A DNA stretch of 59,724 nt from NCBI RefSeq assembly GCF_000275845.1, contig NW_006766885.1:1003520-1063243 (forward strand), read 5' to 3'. Below the pieces are notes generated by a model. It had not been told where the DNA came from. It did no database searches and saw only the letters and a program-made list of their open reading frames with translations. Origin of the DNA: Dichomitus squalens LYAD-421 SS1. Taxonomy: Eukaryota > Basidiomycota > Agaricomycetes > Polyporales > Polyporaceae. The position numbers and the translations under genes were made by a program. Position 1 is the first letter of the stretch. Each line of letters begins with the position of its first letter. This document shows, in pieces, positions 12,499 through 25,241 of this stretch.

Positions 12499-13173
12499 TC
12501 ACTTGCCCTCCACGGTCTTCGGCTCGATATCTCTTTGCAGTATCCACGCGTCATGCGGCGAAATCTTCTTATAGTAGTTTTCATACAAGCCCACTTCTTT
12601 GAATCCATGCCGTTCATAGAACCGCTTCGCGTCTTCGTTCGAGACCTGGACATGGAGGTAGATGGCGGTGATTTTGGGCTTGGTATGAGCGGCCGCAGCG
12701 TCGATGAGATGTTGCAGACTCTGCGAGCCAATGCCTCTCGAGCGATATGGCTGCGAGGTGGAGCGAGATATGCATCGGCATAGGCGAGATTCCGATGCAG
12801 GATTGACGTACCGCAAGCACTGCCAATGTCATAAGGTATAACTTCGCCTGCCCATCCTTCTCCTCAACCCTGCAGCACATAGTCCCTATCGGAATATCAT
12901 TGTAGTAGACTGCGATAGGAATGTGAGCGAAGACTTCGGAAAGAAGGTCATTCACACGCACTGAGCTGACAGAAGTCCTCTACATCGGGCTGGACGATGT
13001 CACTGTAGAACTTTTCGCTGTACTTGATGGGGAAGAGGACAGAGTTGAGCTTTCGCACGGTCCCTGCATAAGCGTAAGGTACCATCGATCCCGAGACGTA
13101 TCGCAGACATACCAAGGTTGTTCGGGGTGACGGCCGCGAAAGAAACCTTTGAGGAGGTCGTGCGAGAGGACAT
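12499..13173 (-). CDS. NAA50: N-alpha-acetyltransferase 50 (NAA50)
   Basis: Four exons on the minus strand (13113..13173, 12962..13063, 12812..12909, 12499..12750) give 170 residues, the usual size. NAA50 is a GNAT enzyme that transfers acetyl from acetyl-CoA to the N-terminus of Met-hydrophobic proteins and can dock on the NatA complex at the ribosome. Family segments seen in order: VTPNNLGTVRKLNSVLFP, SEKFYSDI, YYNDIPIGTMCCR, LYLMTLAVLAPYR and the acetyl-CoA loop RSRGIG (Arg90 to Gly95), then YLHVQVSNEDAKRFYERHGF. Peptide-binding Tyr residues of the N-terminal half are kept. Introns are 49-61 nt with clean GT-AG ends. The start ATG at 13173 gives a short disordered leader (MSSRTTSSK), normal for fungal members. 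Confidence 0.94.
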
Positions 13174-16100
13174 GGGGAACAAGCAGGGAGGAAAGCGCCT
13201 GTGGCGGGCCGGCGTCTTTGTTGAGCAGCCGATTCGCGTGTGCCACGATGGCTCAGCCTCGAACAAGGCGAGAAGCACCGTCGGTCTCGGCTTCCTCTTC
13301 CTTTGTCCCACTTCGCAGTCATCTGGAAACACCATCCCAGGCACAGGGCTTCGGGGAACCTCCAAAAGAACTTGGTTTTGGAACCACTGGCACCTCCCCC
13401 GGATCCACGAACCCACTCCCCTGCTTCCTTTGCTATGATCGCTATCGCGATCCCAAGCCCCTCCGCTCCGTCGTCTGCGCTGGTCTACACAGGTGATGCC
13501 ACTCACTGGTGTGCGAGTTGTTGCGTCCCGACCAGACCATGTACTCAGCGGGTTTGGACATGAAGCAGCCGCTAGATACTGCCGCACTCCAGCCGGCCCG
13601 TTTCCACGGCATCTTTACAGCTTCCTCTAGGTTAGAACGATGAAGTCGTGCCATTACAAAGATAGACGGCCTCTGGTGGACGGCTAGTCAATCAGCACGA
13701 GGTGATGTATCTCATCTCACCGCTGCGGAAATCTGCCCTTTCGTGCCAACTCTGCACCTTTTGTTCGACATCACTAATCTATCCACTGCAATCCAATCCT
13801 GGTATGGCGCTTGGCTTCGACAATACCATGCCCTCACACTATTTGCAGGGAGATGGCCCTGTTTAGTTAGAAAGCTCCTTCCAGGTATCGCCCGCGATGG
13901 TTCTTGGTCTTGTCAGCAATCAAACATTCACGCAGTCTTCTGAATTCTAGTGCGCTGCGCTTCCAAACCTAATGCCGTTACGAGCTGCTAGACGTGAACG
14001 GTACGTATGCCCACTTTCCTTCCCTCCGTCCATCAGGGTGCTATGCGCGGCGCGAGACCTGGCTGTATTAAGAGCCGCATTCCTATTCCTGTCTATTGCT
14101 CCCTCGATATCGCTTTTGAAAGAATATTATACCCTTTGTCTCCGCAGGTTGTGCGCGCAGGACGCGTTGTACTAAGCTCAGTTGTCCTGGAATCATCGGC
14201 TTGACAAATGCCTCCTGCTGCGACCCTCCGGGGCTGATTTCAGGGCGTTCCCTCCGCACTTTTGACTAACGACCAGCGCGATCACGACACTCAGCATCAC
14301 AGAACTCATGACGGTTTTGCGTAAAGACTAGTGGAGGAGATTCTAGTTCGACTGTGAGTATTGCCCCTCACGCGACACGGCCCACCATGTCATAGTGTCT
14401 GATTGTCTGCTCAGCCCGCTTATTTTCTTGGTATACACCCGACCTTTGTGGCATGATGCCTCACCGCCATTGAACTTGTGGTGGCTTGTCCCACTTGTCC
14501 GGGTACTCCTGCCACCTTTAATCCGCCGGAGACTGCGCTCTGAACTCTACCGGCTATGTTGTCGTCCCCCACAGAATCCGTCGGGCCACCACAGCAGTAG
14601 GGAAGCGTCTTGGAATGACAGTCATCGTCGCAAGTCGGGCATCCTGAATAATCTAGCATTACGTGCTGGGCGTTGCCGCCCTGTCTTACCAAGTGGTCAG
14701 CTTCGCAGCTTCTAGCGTCCCTTTCCTCATCCCTTTGGAGGGTTCAGGTCCCGTTGTGCGAGACGCTCCCACGCCCTTGCTAGGGATCTGTACACCGGGG
14801 CTGCGAAGCCGCGTTGCTGCGCCAGGCGTCTTCGGTGAAACCTGGACTGCAGTGTTCAACTTCGTGCCGCCGGTTCGGCTCGCGTCATGCGTAGCTGTGA
14901 GTGTCCATCTTTCTCATACCCCTCGCGCTGGCAGCTCACAGCCTTGCGATCGAGATGTCGGATATGTGATCTAGCAACGGGACAACTCTAATCGTTGTCG
15001 TAGACTTTCTCCTATCAGGGGGCTGCATCAGGATCCGTGCGCCCAAGTTCGTGGCTTTACGGAACAACGCCTCACCGAAGTGACCTTCATACGACGATCC
15101 TCCGTTCCGAATCGGGATGCTGCACCATCTCGATAATGTAATGTATAGCGTGGTTTCTCTCTGCGGATGTCTGTCCACTTGACACCCTCAAACACGTTCA
15201 AGGGCGCCTTCTGTGGCGCCGGTTGCCTGCTCGAGTCTCGGCATTCAGCGCGAATCAGGGAACGAGAGGCTGTGGTACACCACTCTCGTTGATTGTGGGT
15301 TGTGTAACGTCCTATGTAAGTTGCAGTCACCAATGCTACTATCATTTATTCAACGACTTCAAATCAGGGAGAATAGGTTGTTAGGACACTTTTCCTGACA
15401 TGCCGAGAACGAACATGGAAGCAATTGCCCTGATGGCGGGTTTCGTCATCCGTTGTCCATAACCGCGAGTGGAGTAATCCTGTGAGACGTGCGATTCCTC
15501 CCCATGGAATTCGGGCTCCCAAAGCCCAATCCTGCTGTTGGAAGAATGTGCCGCCCTTTGCGGTATGAAACCCCAAGGCACGATGGCTCAGCGGTGACAG
15601 GAAAAAGCGTGCAAAAAAGGCGTGTGACACCACTTTCCAATAGCCGAACAATCTCTATGTAATTTCATCTTTTCTTGGTCAGCTGTCCGATTGTCTGAAA
15701 CCTTTCACCCGCTCAGGTCAATATAATCAGATCGCTTCGCTTCGCTATCAATGGTTTGTACGACTCTGATCTTCACTTCCACGCCAATGCGCCGACTCCG
15801 TGGTCACAGGAGTCTGACCTGTCCTCCATTCCGCTATTATAGGCGTCCGGCGGCCGAGCTTCCATTCGAGCAACCACGCTACGTCAGATGTCGCTGCCCT
15901 GATGGGGCCCAGATTTTTCGGTTTATGCGATGCGACGACGTACGAGATTCTTGGCGGCACAGCCTTGACGTACAATGTCACTACTGATGATGGCCCCCTT
16001 GGCTTCCACGCTCACGCTTCTTCCGATGTTCTCGCATTGTGCAGCTTACTGTCGGACCATCGTGAGTGCGCGAGGGAGCAGTGCGCCTTACATCCGGTGG

Positions 16101-19100
16101 TCATGTCTTCCTGTGTAACGCCACAATGGTGCCATCCAAATGTAGGTGCGCGCTCGTCGATTTCGGTCTCTTCAAACCTTCCGGCTGACGCCCGCTTCTA
16201 CATTGCACCGTGCGCATCTACTAAGCACTTCTGCGACCTCGTATGATTCAGGTAGAATTCGCACATCGAACAAGACTTGCTCGCAGCGCGCAAGACTCCA
16301 CACTCCGTCTCCTGTCGGCCTCCCACGCAGTAACGTACTCTGGCCGCGCGTCCCCGATGGCGTCCCCGATCGCGCTCACTCGCGTTTCATCGTGGCTAAG
16401 ACATTGTGCGTTCCATAACCGGCCCCGGGCCCCCACGTTTTCCATGGTCCGCTTAGAAGTCTCACCGTCGTCCTGATCTTACCCTGGAACAGAAGTAGTG
16501 TCCAGTGTTGCGCCCATACAGGAGACCTAAGCTCCTGGCTCGGGACCGTGACATCGTGGGGACATACGTAAGTGATTGTCAAGCCTGCGACGGCGTCTAA
16601 GGGCGCTTGACATATGACTAGTGTCATGGGGAGTGTGTTCCTTATCTCTTCGGACCTGGAGGCACACATAGTTGGCATCACTAGCTGCTGGGATGAGCGC
16701 AATGAGACCTTGTAAGTTACATTCGTCCCAGGTCTGCAGATTCGTAACATCGTTCACTAGCTGGTCACCGTAGGGATATTGGTGGCCCACGGGGCACCTT
16801 GTGCCGAAAAAGCATGCCCTCAGTCGATAGCGCAGCGGCGGCCCACTGTACCTGTATAGTAGCGATTAGCACAGCTCCCGGGGTCGCAAATAGAACTGAC
16901 CGTCGCGTCTTACGGCTTCAAGAGCGTATGACGTCAGGTATTTACACCATCATTCGGTACGTTCTCTGTGCATCGTTAACAGGAGTCTAATCCAGGCGTG
17001 GGCGCGCAACTTCATCGCCATCAGTCGCGCACGACGTGAGACAAATTGGGTCGGACGCTTTGTGCGACGCCTTTTCGCTACAAGCAAGGCATCTGACTTC
17101 GATCTCATGCTCTCACCTCACCTGTGCGTCGCTTCGCTCTTGGCCTGACACGACATCTTTGACCAATTACGTTATCGGTCATAATATTGATAAAGAGACT
17201 TGCGAAGCGATTTACTATCACCGAGGCGAAAAGCTCATCAGACCACTGCTTGGGAAACCGAGGAGGATGCAAGGTGTGCATCGTTCTGTTCAGCGCAAGT
17301 GACTCGGATATCCCATCTGGGTCTCTAATCCAGCTCGTAATCTCAACATAGGTACCCGGCACGTTATCTCATCAGGCATCAATGCCACCGAACCCGACCA
17401 TCCAAGCAATATTCCGGACGAAGCAGGTTTCGGCATGGCTGATGTCGCTATGCGTGCGGGTGGATAGCTATTCTTGCTCCCTGATACGTTTCTGCGACAT
17501 TCCAAGGATAGCAGACAAACAACGACCTATCACTTGCACGCAGTTCTCGTCCGACAGTGACCTTCAGCTTACAGACTGCGTCATGTCCGCAGACGAGAGA
17601 TGCACAGTGTTTCATAGTGCCGAAACCAACACGGTGAGGTGCCTACTAATTTCCTTGGCGTCCCCATGACATCCCGCGAATGCTCAATTGCTTTCGTCGG
17701 ACCTAATAGTGTCAGTACACGACGATTCGAGGCACGCTACACTCCTTCGGATAGCCTCATAACCCCGTATGTTCAGCGGAACCGTACTAAATTGTTCGCT
17801 CCAATGGCCATGGAAATCATAGCCCACGCAAGTACGTGCCCTTGAATCTGGTCCGCCAAATCTCTAGGAGAATGCGGCGATGACGCCATCCGTCCTTCTC
17901 AACATTCATACAAGGGTTTGCAAAGGTCGCTTCCTTGCCTTATGCTATTCGGTATTCGTTGCTTGTGTTCGGTTCAATATAACCGGCAACTTCCACTATC
18001 GCATGCGCACTGATCATCACGGAAGTGGGGACGAAGCAACAGAGACGGTCAGCGGAAATGAACGCGGACGACTGACTAGAATCACCGGTATCACTGTTCA
18101 AGAAGGCAGGTAATTCAGGCCGACGTCCCCTTCTGTTGTCCCGTGCACGATCGCAGCTGATACGGAATCAGCCTAAATGAATGCATAGCCTCAGGCATAC
18201 GGTCCAACTTTGGTATCGATGCGCCATACGCAGAGTCGAAAGTCCTTCACGGTGGACCACGGATGCCATTACTGCGCCCCCCAGTGAGACTACTGTCCCG
18301 CTAAGCCCGCTTGGGCTGCACACCAAAATCAAACGAAATCACCAGGGAGCAACACGCTCGGCAGACAGCACTCACGGAGACCTGAAGATGCCATTCCATG
18401 CTATGGGATCTCGCTACTGAGATTTGGGCCGACCCTATCACAGAAGCCTCACGGGACAGGCGACGTAGGAACAGCAGGTACGCCCCAAGGTCATTTGTCT
18501 CCAGCACTTACCATTAAATCATGGTACTCTTGCCCACCGAATAGAAGATCCCTATGCCCCCCCTTTAGCCTAAGGTCATGTGGACCGAAATCTCGTAAGA
18601 TAGCGACATCTAGAGAGGTCTCTAGCCTGCGCAGCTGAAGTAGCTAGCAACGCACTGCTTGGGTAGACTGCGGGCCCGCTCGGCCGCGGACACTGCCAGA
18701 CCTTCTCCGTAGTTGTATGTACGTGAAAGAGGGCATGTGTGAGAGCATCTCTAAAGAATCGGGAGAGGAGACCGCGAACCGTGGGCTTGGGAAGCATCGG
18801 CATTGATGATAAATCGATTCTGTATTCGGATGCCGACAAGAAATCAATGCAGCACAAGTATGTAAAGTTCAATAACGACACAATGCGGACGATGGGGACG
18901 AGACAGCGTACAGCGTATAGCGTACATGACAACAACTACTGGGTACAGCAACGGAGCAGCCCGACGGTGGAGACAGACAGAGATAGATATACAAACAAAT
19001 ACGCTAAACATCGATGGCGAGATGAGTCAGTCCAGCTCCTGCGTGTGTGACGTGCGATAGTGTGTGATACGATGCAATGCGATGTGGCTTCCAATGTGCG

Positions 19101-19340
19101 TGCGTGCGGAGATGTGACCTGCGAGGAGATACTTCAAGATTGAGCTTCTTCTCTGATGGTTACAGTACGCATCGACGATACAATTAGCCCGGCAGGTTGC
19201 GAGAAGTGTTTTATGGAAACTCACCAGCCGCTACCCCATGATGCCTGGTGACCACCAGGCTATATTCGTCGCTCTCTCTTCCGCTCTCGCACCCCCAATA
19301 CTCTTCACTTCACTCTCAACCACCACGCACCATTCTTCAC
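13174..19340. other. 6.2-kb region without a recognised gene
   Basis: I found no family motif and no convincing exon chain on either strand. A few plus-strand patches look more protein-like than chance and are followed by possible splice donors. They are about 15903-16040 (LGGTALTYNVTTDDGPLGFH), 17372-17462 (NATEPDHPSNIPDEAGFGM) and 17530-17635. They could be exons of one unrecognised or decayed multi-exon gene, but I could not join them in phase. No terminal repeats or transposase motifs were seen. Confidence 0.35.
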
Positions 19341-20225
19341 TCACCAACGTAATTTCCCTCCGGCTTTCTTCTTACCACCTCTCCGTTTCGGCTTCTGGTC
19401 ACTCTTCTGATGGCCTGGACCGGGCGAGGCAGGGTCGGCGAACTGCTGGTGGGAAGTGACGCGCGCAGGCGCAGACGCGGGAGGAGGAGCAACGGTGTGA
19501 AGCTTATCGACGTACACGTCGGCGTAGTTCCGGAACACGCATCTCTCCTTGTCCCTGTCGTCGTACTCTACCATGACGGCCGAAACGCAATGCCAGCCCT
19601 GTTCTTCCTCAAACTTGAGCGCAAAGGCCGCGTGCCTCTGCGTCCAACGATCCTCTCTTGGGAGAGAAGCGGCCTGAATAGAAGTCGAAGCGTCCGACTT
19701 CGGCCCACTGCGAATCTGGAAGGCCTTGTCGGAGAGCGTAATCGACGTGGCATGCGAGACTGTCAGGCGGACATCCGCCGTGCCGTTGGATCCACGGGGG
19801 TTGAGGATGGGCGAGTCGCTCTCGAGCACCTTAGGTATTCCACGGTAGTGAGGGTCGTAACCGACCACCAAGATCTGGTATGAGGTGCCGTCCGAGAACT
19901 GAAGCGTAATGCAAGGGTGGGCACGTGATCGGCGGACGCTGGTGAGCTGCTTGCCGACGAGGGAGCCTGGGTCGACGCCGATTCCGTGTGGCCGCATGTC
20001 GAGCGTGAGGGCCCTGCTGTTACGCTTCGAGGCCTGAGGTTGCGCCTGCGGGCCTGGTGGGGCAAACGTCGCCCTCTGGCGAGACTTCCAAGCGTGCAAC
20101 CCGTGCTTGAAAGAAGAAGGGGACGATGGAGATGTGCCCGGGGAAGTGGATGGTGTGGAAGGACGCTCGGATGGTGAGCTGGCAGGTTCATAGCTGCTTA
20201 GACTGGAGCTGCTGTAGGATGACAT
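19341..20225 (-). CDS. conserved-looking unknown protein
   Basis: A single-exon gene of 294 residues. The ATG at 20225 is preferred over the open frame upstream because the upstream part has no ATG near its beginning that fits better and looks like leader sequence. Residues of about 1-55 are Ser/Pro-rich and disordered. The middle (about 80-260) has a compact beta-rich feel with strong segments such as PHGIGVDPGSLVGKQLTSV, CITLQFSDGTSYQILV and GWHCVSAVMVEYDD. The last 50 residues are Pro/Ala-rich and end in a basic tail (KPKRRGGKKKAGGK), which suggests nuclear or nucleic-acid contact. I believe similar proteins exist in other mushrooms, but I cannot name a domain or function. No signal peptide or membrane span is seen. 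Confidence 0.75.
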   Translation of the reverse strand: MSSYSSSSLSSYEPASSPSERPSTPSTSPGTSPSSPSSFKHGLHAWKSRQRATFAPPGPQAQPQASKRNSRALTLDMRPHGIGVDPGSLVGKQLTSVRRSRAHPCITLQFSDGTSYQILVVGYDPHYRGIPKVLESDSPILNPRGSNGTADVRLTVSHATSITLSDKAFQIRSGPKSDASTSIQAASLPREDRWTQRHAAFALKFEEEQGWHCVSAVMVEYDDRDKERCVFRNYADVYVDKLHTVAPPPASAPARVTSHQQFADPASPGPGHQKSDQKPKRRGGKKKAGGKLRW

Positions 20226-21751
20226 TGTAGCTGATATTTGCGGGGACTCATTCGTGTCCTGGCGGGGAGATGGATAACTGGAGGAGAGGACGACGATTAT
20301 GGACGGAGAGGACAAGTGTGAACGGAGAGGATGAGTGTGGAGGAAACAAGCAGAGTCGATGGCATCACAAGCCGCCGCGACCGCCTACACGGACAAAGCG
20401 AGCCAAACATACCCATAGCCGTCGGCTACGCTCCCCCATTGTTCCTTGTGGCCGATGCGTCGAAGGACAATAGCACGAGGAACCCCTCGACATGCTGGCA
20501 GAGTCGAATGAAGCCCGTAGGGCGGTAGAGGCTTGGAAGAACAATGAATAAGCGTCGATTCCATCGACGTGTTTAGGTCACGAGATGGGAAACTGTGTCA
20601 CCCTGCCACGTGGCTACACAGCCAAAGCTCAGGCGCTGATCGGCGCTTCTTGCTCCCGTACAGTATTACCCGCGAATTTTTGTCTGTCATGCCGGACTTG
20701 CTCTCGCAACATACATAGTTCGTATATCACTGTATTGATTACGGGGGAGTGCGAAGCCTCAAATTATTTGCTGATATCCTGCCAGGTCTGCGTTGCTCGA
20801 ACATCCAAAACTTGTGAGTAGCCACCGGTAGTTCAAATTTGTACGGGTACCGAGGCATCGTCGCTCGCAGATCTCGCGTCCAAGCAAACGAGTCAAAAGT
20901 TTGATTACCCGAGATTCGCCTCCAAAGCAATCGATTCGTCAACTCCTCAACGACAAGTACGGCAATTTGGATGTGGTATGGCTATGGACCCAATATCGCT
21001 TCGATTGCTGCCTGTTCCACAATCGACCTCTCTAGTTGAATGTGTCGCTCTCCCTCTAGCTCATGCCAGGAATCCCAGAGATCAGACACCTCACTTGCAG
21101 TCAGGTCCGTTCACGTCGTACGACGCTCAATTGTGTCACGTCGAGCACTTTACCTGACGCAGTGCCTTCTCCGATGCTGGCTCGCAAGCCCCCGAGCACG
21201 CATTGTACCATCAGAGGGTTTTCGAGCAGACGCATCTGAGGCTGCGAAGGACTCTTCCAGGGTCTTAGTGTGGGAATATTGTGCATCCGAGTCCCTAACG
21301 TCGTTCTTGTCAGCGTTCCGCTGGTCCCAGCGAGACCGACCGGACCCGCATGTCTTGCCGCTTCATACATGGAGCCCCAGCGCTCGAAGTGGGAGCTGCG
21401 TGCTGGTAATTGCATATACATATGTTCTCAGCAGTGAGTAGACCCCCCCACAGTAATGCTAGTATGCTGATAGGCTGCGTCTCCGCCAGCTGCCAGTTCG
21501 CTGACATCCACAGCCTCTCACAGCCTTCAATCTCATATGGAGGCATGGTGTGGTCGTGAGTACGGAGGAGTACGATAAAGGACTCTATGCCCATTGCGAA
21601 GGATCTATGTCACTCGATCTCATGGCAGTGCCCACGTGCTCACCGGAGAGAAGGCACCGAACGCTGCCCAACGGGTAAATGTGCGTGAAGAGGCAATGCG
21701 TCCTATCGCCTCTTGTCATCCCTGCCTTTCTTCAAGCAAGCCTCACATACC
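20226..21751. other. intergenic, no gene recognised
   Basis: The 5' flank of the unknown minus-strand gene and the upstream region of the first DUF6533 gene. ORFs of 60-130 codons are present but show no motifs or splice chain. Confidence 0.4.
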
Positions 21752-23403
21752 ATGGTTTCGTCAATTGTCGCGCAGACTATAGCTGACGAGGCCTCCATGT
21801 GCGTGCAGGATTTGTCTCGTTGAATCTCCGTGACTCGCATCGTGCACGCTCATATCTGGCTGCCTAGTCGCATCAGTAATTATTGGGCCTTGTCTTGCTC
21901 AGGTAAGCGTCTCCTTTGGATTTAGTGTGCGCACACGTTAACGAATGTGCCTCCTTGGGTCCAGCGGCGTACATATACGAGTACCTTCTTACACTGGACA
22001 GAGAGATCGAGCTGTTCTGGGGGCGGAAAGCCCTCGTCTCCGTCCTGTTCTTGCTCAATAGATACCTCCAGCTGTTCTGCATAGTTAAGCAGAGCATTGC
22101 AATCGATACCTCCATATACGGGGATAGTCCTGTAAGTCGAGTGGTTGAGTTTGATCCCCGTTATCATTCTAACGATAATGTACAGAGGTATGATGTGCAG
22201 AGCCTTGATTCCTCGCTCTGCTCATACTTTGCGTTCGTTGAAATGCCGGCAGCATGCAAATCTATGGCTACGTATCGAATGCCATCATTCTCACGAACGT
22301 TGTTGTCTGGGCCTGTAAGTACACCGGTCCTCTGCCAGTAGTTTGTGTTCACTGAGTTGCTCCGCCGACGACATCTGTACAGTGGTCTCTGGAATACGAG
22401 CCTCTGTGATGTGCAGCGGCTTGGTACAGAAGTGGGTGGCGGCAGCATCGGTCTTTGGCCTTTACATGGTGACGTTGGCCATCAACATCTACGTACGTGT
22501 GTCCAACGTGGCAGCACTGCAGATGTCGCTCAGACAACGGCAAATCTTTGCAGGCATACGTCGTCCCAGGTGGACCCTCGACAGAGTTTCTGAACAAGTA
22601 AGTTGCCAGCGTGCTCGGTCTGCATGCACTTCTGCGTTCATTGCTGATGCTCTGTAGCGGTTCGTGTCTCGCCGACTTTGATTTCTCTATAACTCGCTGA
22701 GTCTACATCCAGGCGTCATAGCATCCAGGGTAGCCCTCATCGCTGCTAACATCATTGTCGTGTGCATGACCTGGCATGCAATGTACGAACAGCGCAGGCT
22801 CTTTCGCCAGGCCGTTCAGGACCGTGGGAGAATATCTTATGCAGATATTTTGCTGCAGCATGGTACGCACATACTTCGTCAACTTCGTCAGCTGATGTAA
22901 GTCCTCATGCGGATGACAGGGATGATTTACTTCATGTAAGGACACAGCAGTAGCCTTTGGTGCCACTTCTTAATATTGTAAGCGCAACAGCGTAATGGTC
23001 CCTCTGGACGTGGCGCACATGCTGTTCACCCTGTTTTCGGTGAGTCCTCGCAGACGATCTCGGACGTGTCCCCTTCGTGCTGATACTTTCCATCGATGTC
23101 CAGTTACTGAGCGACTGGCCTGGATACAACGTCAGCGGAATCACTATGTTCACCAACCCGTAAGTACCAAGGCACGACTGGGATTTGGCCCGCGATGGCG
23201 AGCGCTGACTCGCGGGACCGCCGATGCGGCGTTCAAGCATCACTGCCATCTTGATAACCAGATTCCTCATACATCTTCAAGAGGTGGATGGAGCCGGGAG
23301 AAGTCTAGTTGGGTCATGCCCGCAGGCAACATTTGATCTGCGTTACAGCCCTGAGACGCAAGGCGGGCCATTAGAAGCAGTAATAACGCCCTCGAACATC
23401 TGA
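21752..23403 (+). CDS. DUF6533 family membrane protein, copy 1 (possibly damaged)
   Basis: Exons I can phase: 21752..21798, 21868..21902, 21965..22131, 22253..22314, 22383..22492, 22554..22596, 22713..22862, 22920..22935, 22991..23039, 23104..23159, 23238..23403. The N-terminal DUF6533 signature is clear: YIYEYLLTLDREIELFWGRK then SVLFLLNRYL. Hydrophobic spans follow (NAIILTNVVVWAL; VAAASVFGLYMVTLAINIY; VIASRVALIAANIIVVCMTW; AHMLFTLFS), so this is a multi-span membrane protein, a family common in mushrooms with unknown function. Two joins fail: between 22131 and 22253 two bases are missing, and between 22596 and 22713 the phase does not fit without a stop. The copy may therefore be a pseudogene or have exons I missed. 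Its paralogue lies 4.3 kb downstream on the same strand. Confidence 0.6.
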
Positions 23404-23909
23404 GCAATGCTTCGTGCAAAAACAAACCTATATAGATTAGAAAACGGCGCCCCGGGATAGATGATACATGGTGCATAAGCATTGGCCAGCCTAACGGAGG
23501 ATCATAGAAATCTTGTACATCACAATCGGACCCGCTCTGGGTTCACTCCTTGTTACGGAGTGTTTGCACAGCCTCTAGGTTGCGGCCCCTCGCTGAAGCG
23601 TAGTGTTGATCGACAAGAGTGCATAAGCCTTCTCTCCGGAAGCGAAGAGGTACGGGGGTGAGTGATTGCCTCCCTTTTAGCCGCGGTCATGCAGAGACAT
23701 TTGCACAGCATCGAAAACTGGTGAACAACGCCAGGAAAACCAGATAGGGAGCTCCATGCTGCCAGGATGGGTATATAATATTTATATTCCTAGGGACCGC
23801 GGTCAGGTTGATTGTGGCGACAGGTGAAATCCAGATGAACGTACAGGACACATACAGATAGACTTCTCTTGGGATATCCTACATAGCTGATCGTCGAACG
23901 ATGGGATAT
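23404..23909. other. short convergent region, no gene seen
   Basis: The gap between the ends of two converging genes. It is AT-richer near 23770-23790 (a TATATAATATTTATATT run). No coding signal. Confidence 0.45.
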
Positions 23910-24684
23910 CTACTCGTTGAAGAACTCGAGCGGCGTGTCGAGGTTCTGGATGGCACGCCAAGTGGTTGGATGGCCATCAGCGTTGCGGTTGCCTTCGTCT
24001 GTCCAGAGCGAGTGGAACAGCACGTCCTCGACACCCTGTGCAAATCCCGTGAGTTCTAGACGAGATACCACTGAGGTTCATGCGCACTCGGTTGGGAGGA
24101 TCGTGGATGCTATTGACAGTGTTCAGGTGAGATCGCCAGGCAGAAAGAGAACGCGCAAGGTGACATACCGGACATGAATGTAACCCTCTCCTTCCGCATC
24201 GCGCACGCCGGGAAGTCTGATCTTCCCGAGGATGATCGTCCCGTAGGATGTAGGCGCACTGCGGATCTCGACAAGATCCTGGCGAATCTTGAACGCGACG
24301 AGGTCTTCGTCGGACACGCCATGAGCGCGCGACCACATGCGAGGCTCGTGCTTGTTCCAGTCATGACGAGACTTTATGATTTCGGACTTGATCTTATGCT
24401 CTACGATCTCGAAGGCCTCGAAAGCCTTTTCCGTCGGGGAGTGCGGCGCGTTGAGCTCGATCTGTTCCTCGGACGCTGTTCAATGACACGCAGATGCTCA
24501 GCAAAGTCCGCTCATCTGCTCGATGTAGAAAGGATGGCGAAGAGCTCACCCATGGCTCGTGGACGATGCGAGAGTCGATGAGGGTGGAAAGTGGATCGGC
24601 GATAACGAAACGCGAGACGGTGCTAAGCAGACGAGCCGGTGGCTGTGCGCGCGGACGGATACCATGCGGCGTGCGCCATTGCAT
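23910..24684 (-). CDS. unrecognised 193-residue protein
   Basis: Four exons on the minus strand (24550..24684, 24169..24467, 24088..24109, 23910..24035) join in phase. Introns are 82, 59 and 52 nt with gtgagc, gtatgt and gtgcgc donors. The start looks like an Arg-rich, acid-free leader (RPRAQPPARLLSTVSRFV), which could be a mitochondrial presequence. The core has a helical acid/base stretch (EKAFEAFEIVEHKIKSEII), then WNKHEPRMWSRAHGVSDED, a beta-rich part (YGTIILGKIRLPG) and the strong segment GEGYIHVRIHDPPNRGVEDVLFHSLWTDE. I do not recognise the family. The IHDPPN and FHSLWTDE segments, rebuilt across two introns, look like conserved blocks and argue for a real gene. Confidence 0.65.
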
Positions 24685-25241
24685 GAGACACCTTCGCGTT
24701 CTCTGCCAAGCTCCATCATCACTGTACGGTGATCACTATGCCTTCAGCATGGGCCTGCGCATGTTATGTATGGCTTTTCTTGATATGCTGACGACCTGTC
24801 TGCACCGCACTTGCCTTTCCGATCGGCGAAGCCCCACTACCGAATGGCGGCATCCCGCTTCGCTATTCAAGTCTGCATTCTTCTCGCAGGAATAGCCTTG
24901 TCGCCGGTTGCACGCGTGTGGCTCCTGGGCTTCTAGCTTCGTATCCTCACGTGCTGCATTCTGAGCGACGCTCAAGATGGGCATGGGGTGGGTGACCGAG
25001 GTCAACCGAGGTTCGTTGTCAAAATACCCTTGCATCATCTCCATCACGCATCGTTTGTCGTCTACGCTCATTCCTCATGTCCGTGATGGGCAACCCGTTC
25101 CCGCTTGTTCCACATGGTTGGCTACAGTGGCCCCCTATAACAAGCTGCGCGGAGGCTTTTGCATCCCCAAGGGTCTCCTGCTTCCCTTCCCCCCTGCAAG
25201 CCGCTTGTGTGAGCACACTTTCGTAGTGGCAACCTCGCAAA
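24685..25241. other. divergent promoter region
   Basis: The space between the unknown minus-strand gene and the protease gene. Apart from the TATA-like element described separately and a pyrimidine-rich tract just before the protease start (about 25167-25196), nothing stands out. Confidence 0.4.
25136..25140 (+). promoter_or_regulatory. TATA-like element of the protease gene
   Basis: CCCCTATAA ends about 100 bp before the protease ATG and is followed by a C/T-rich tract, a layout common in strongly expressed fungal secreted-enzyme genes. Sequence-only call. Confidence 0.4.
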
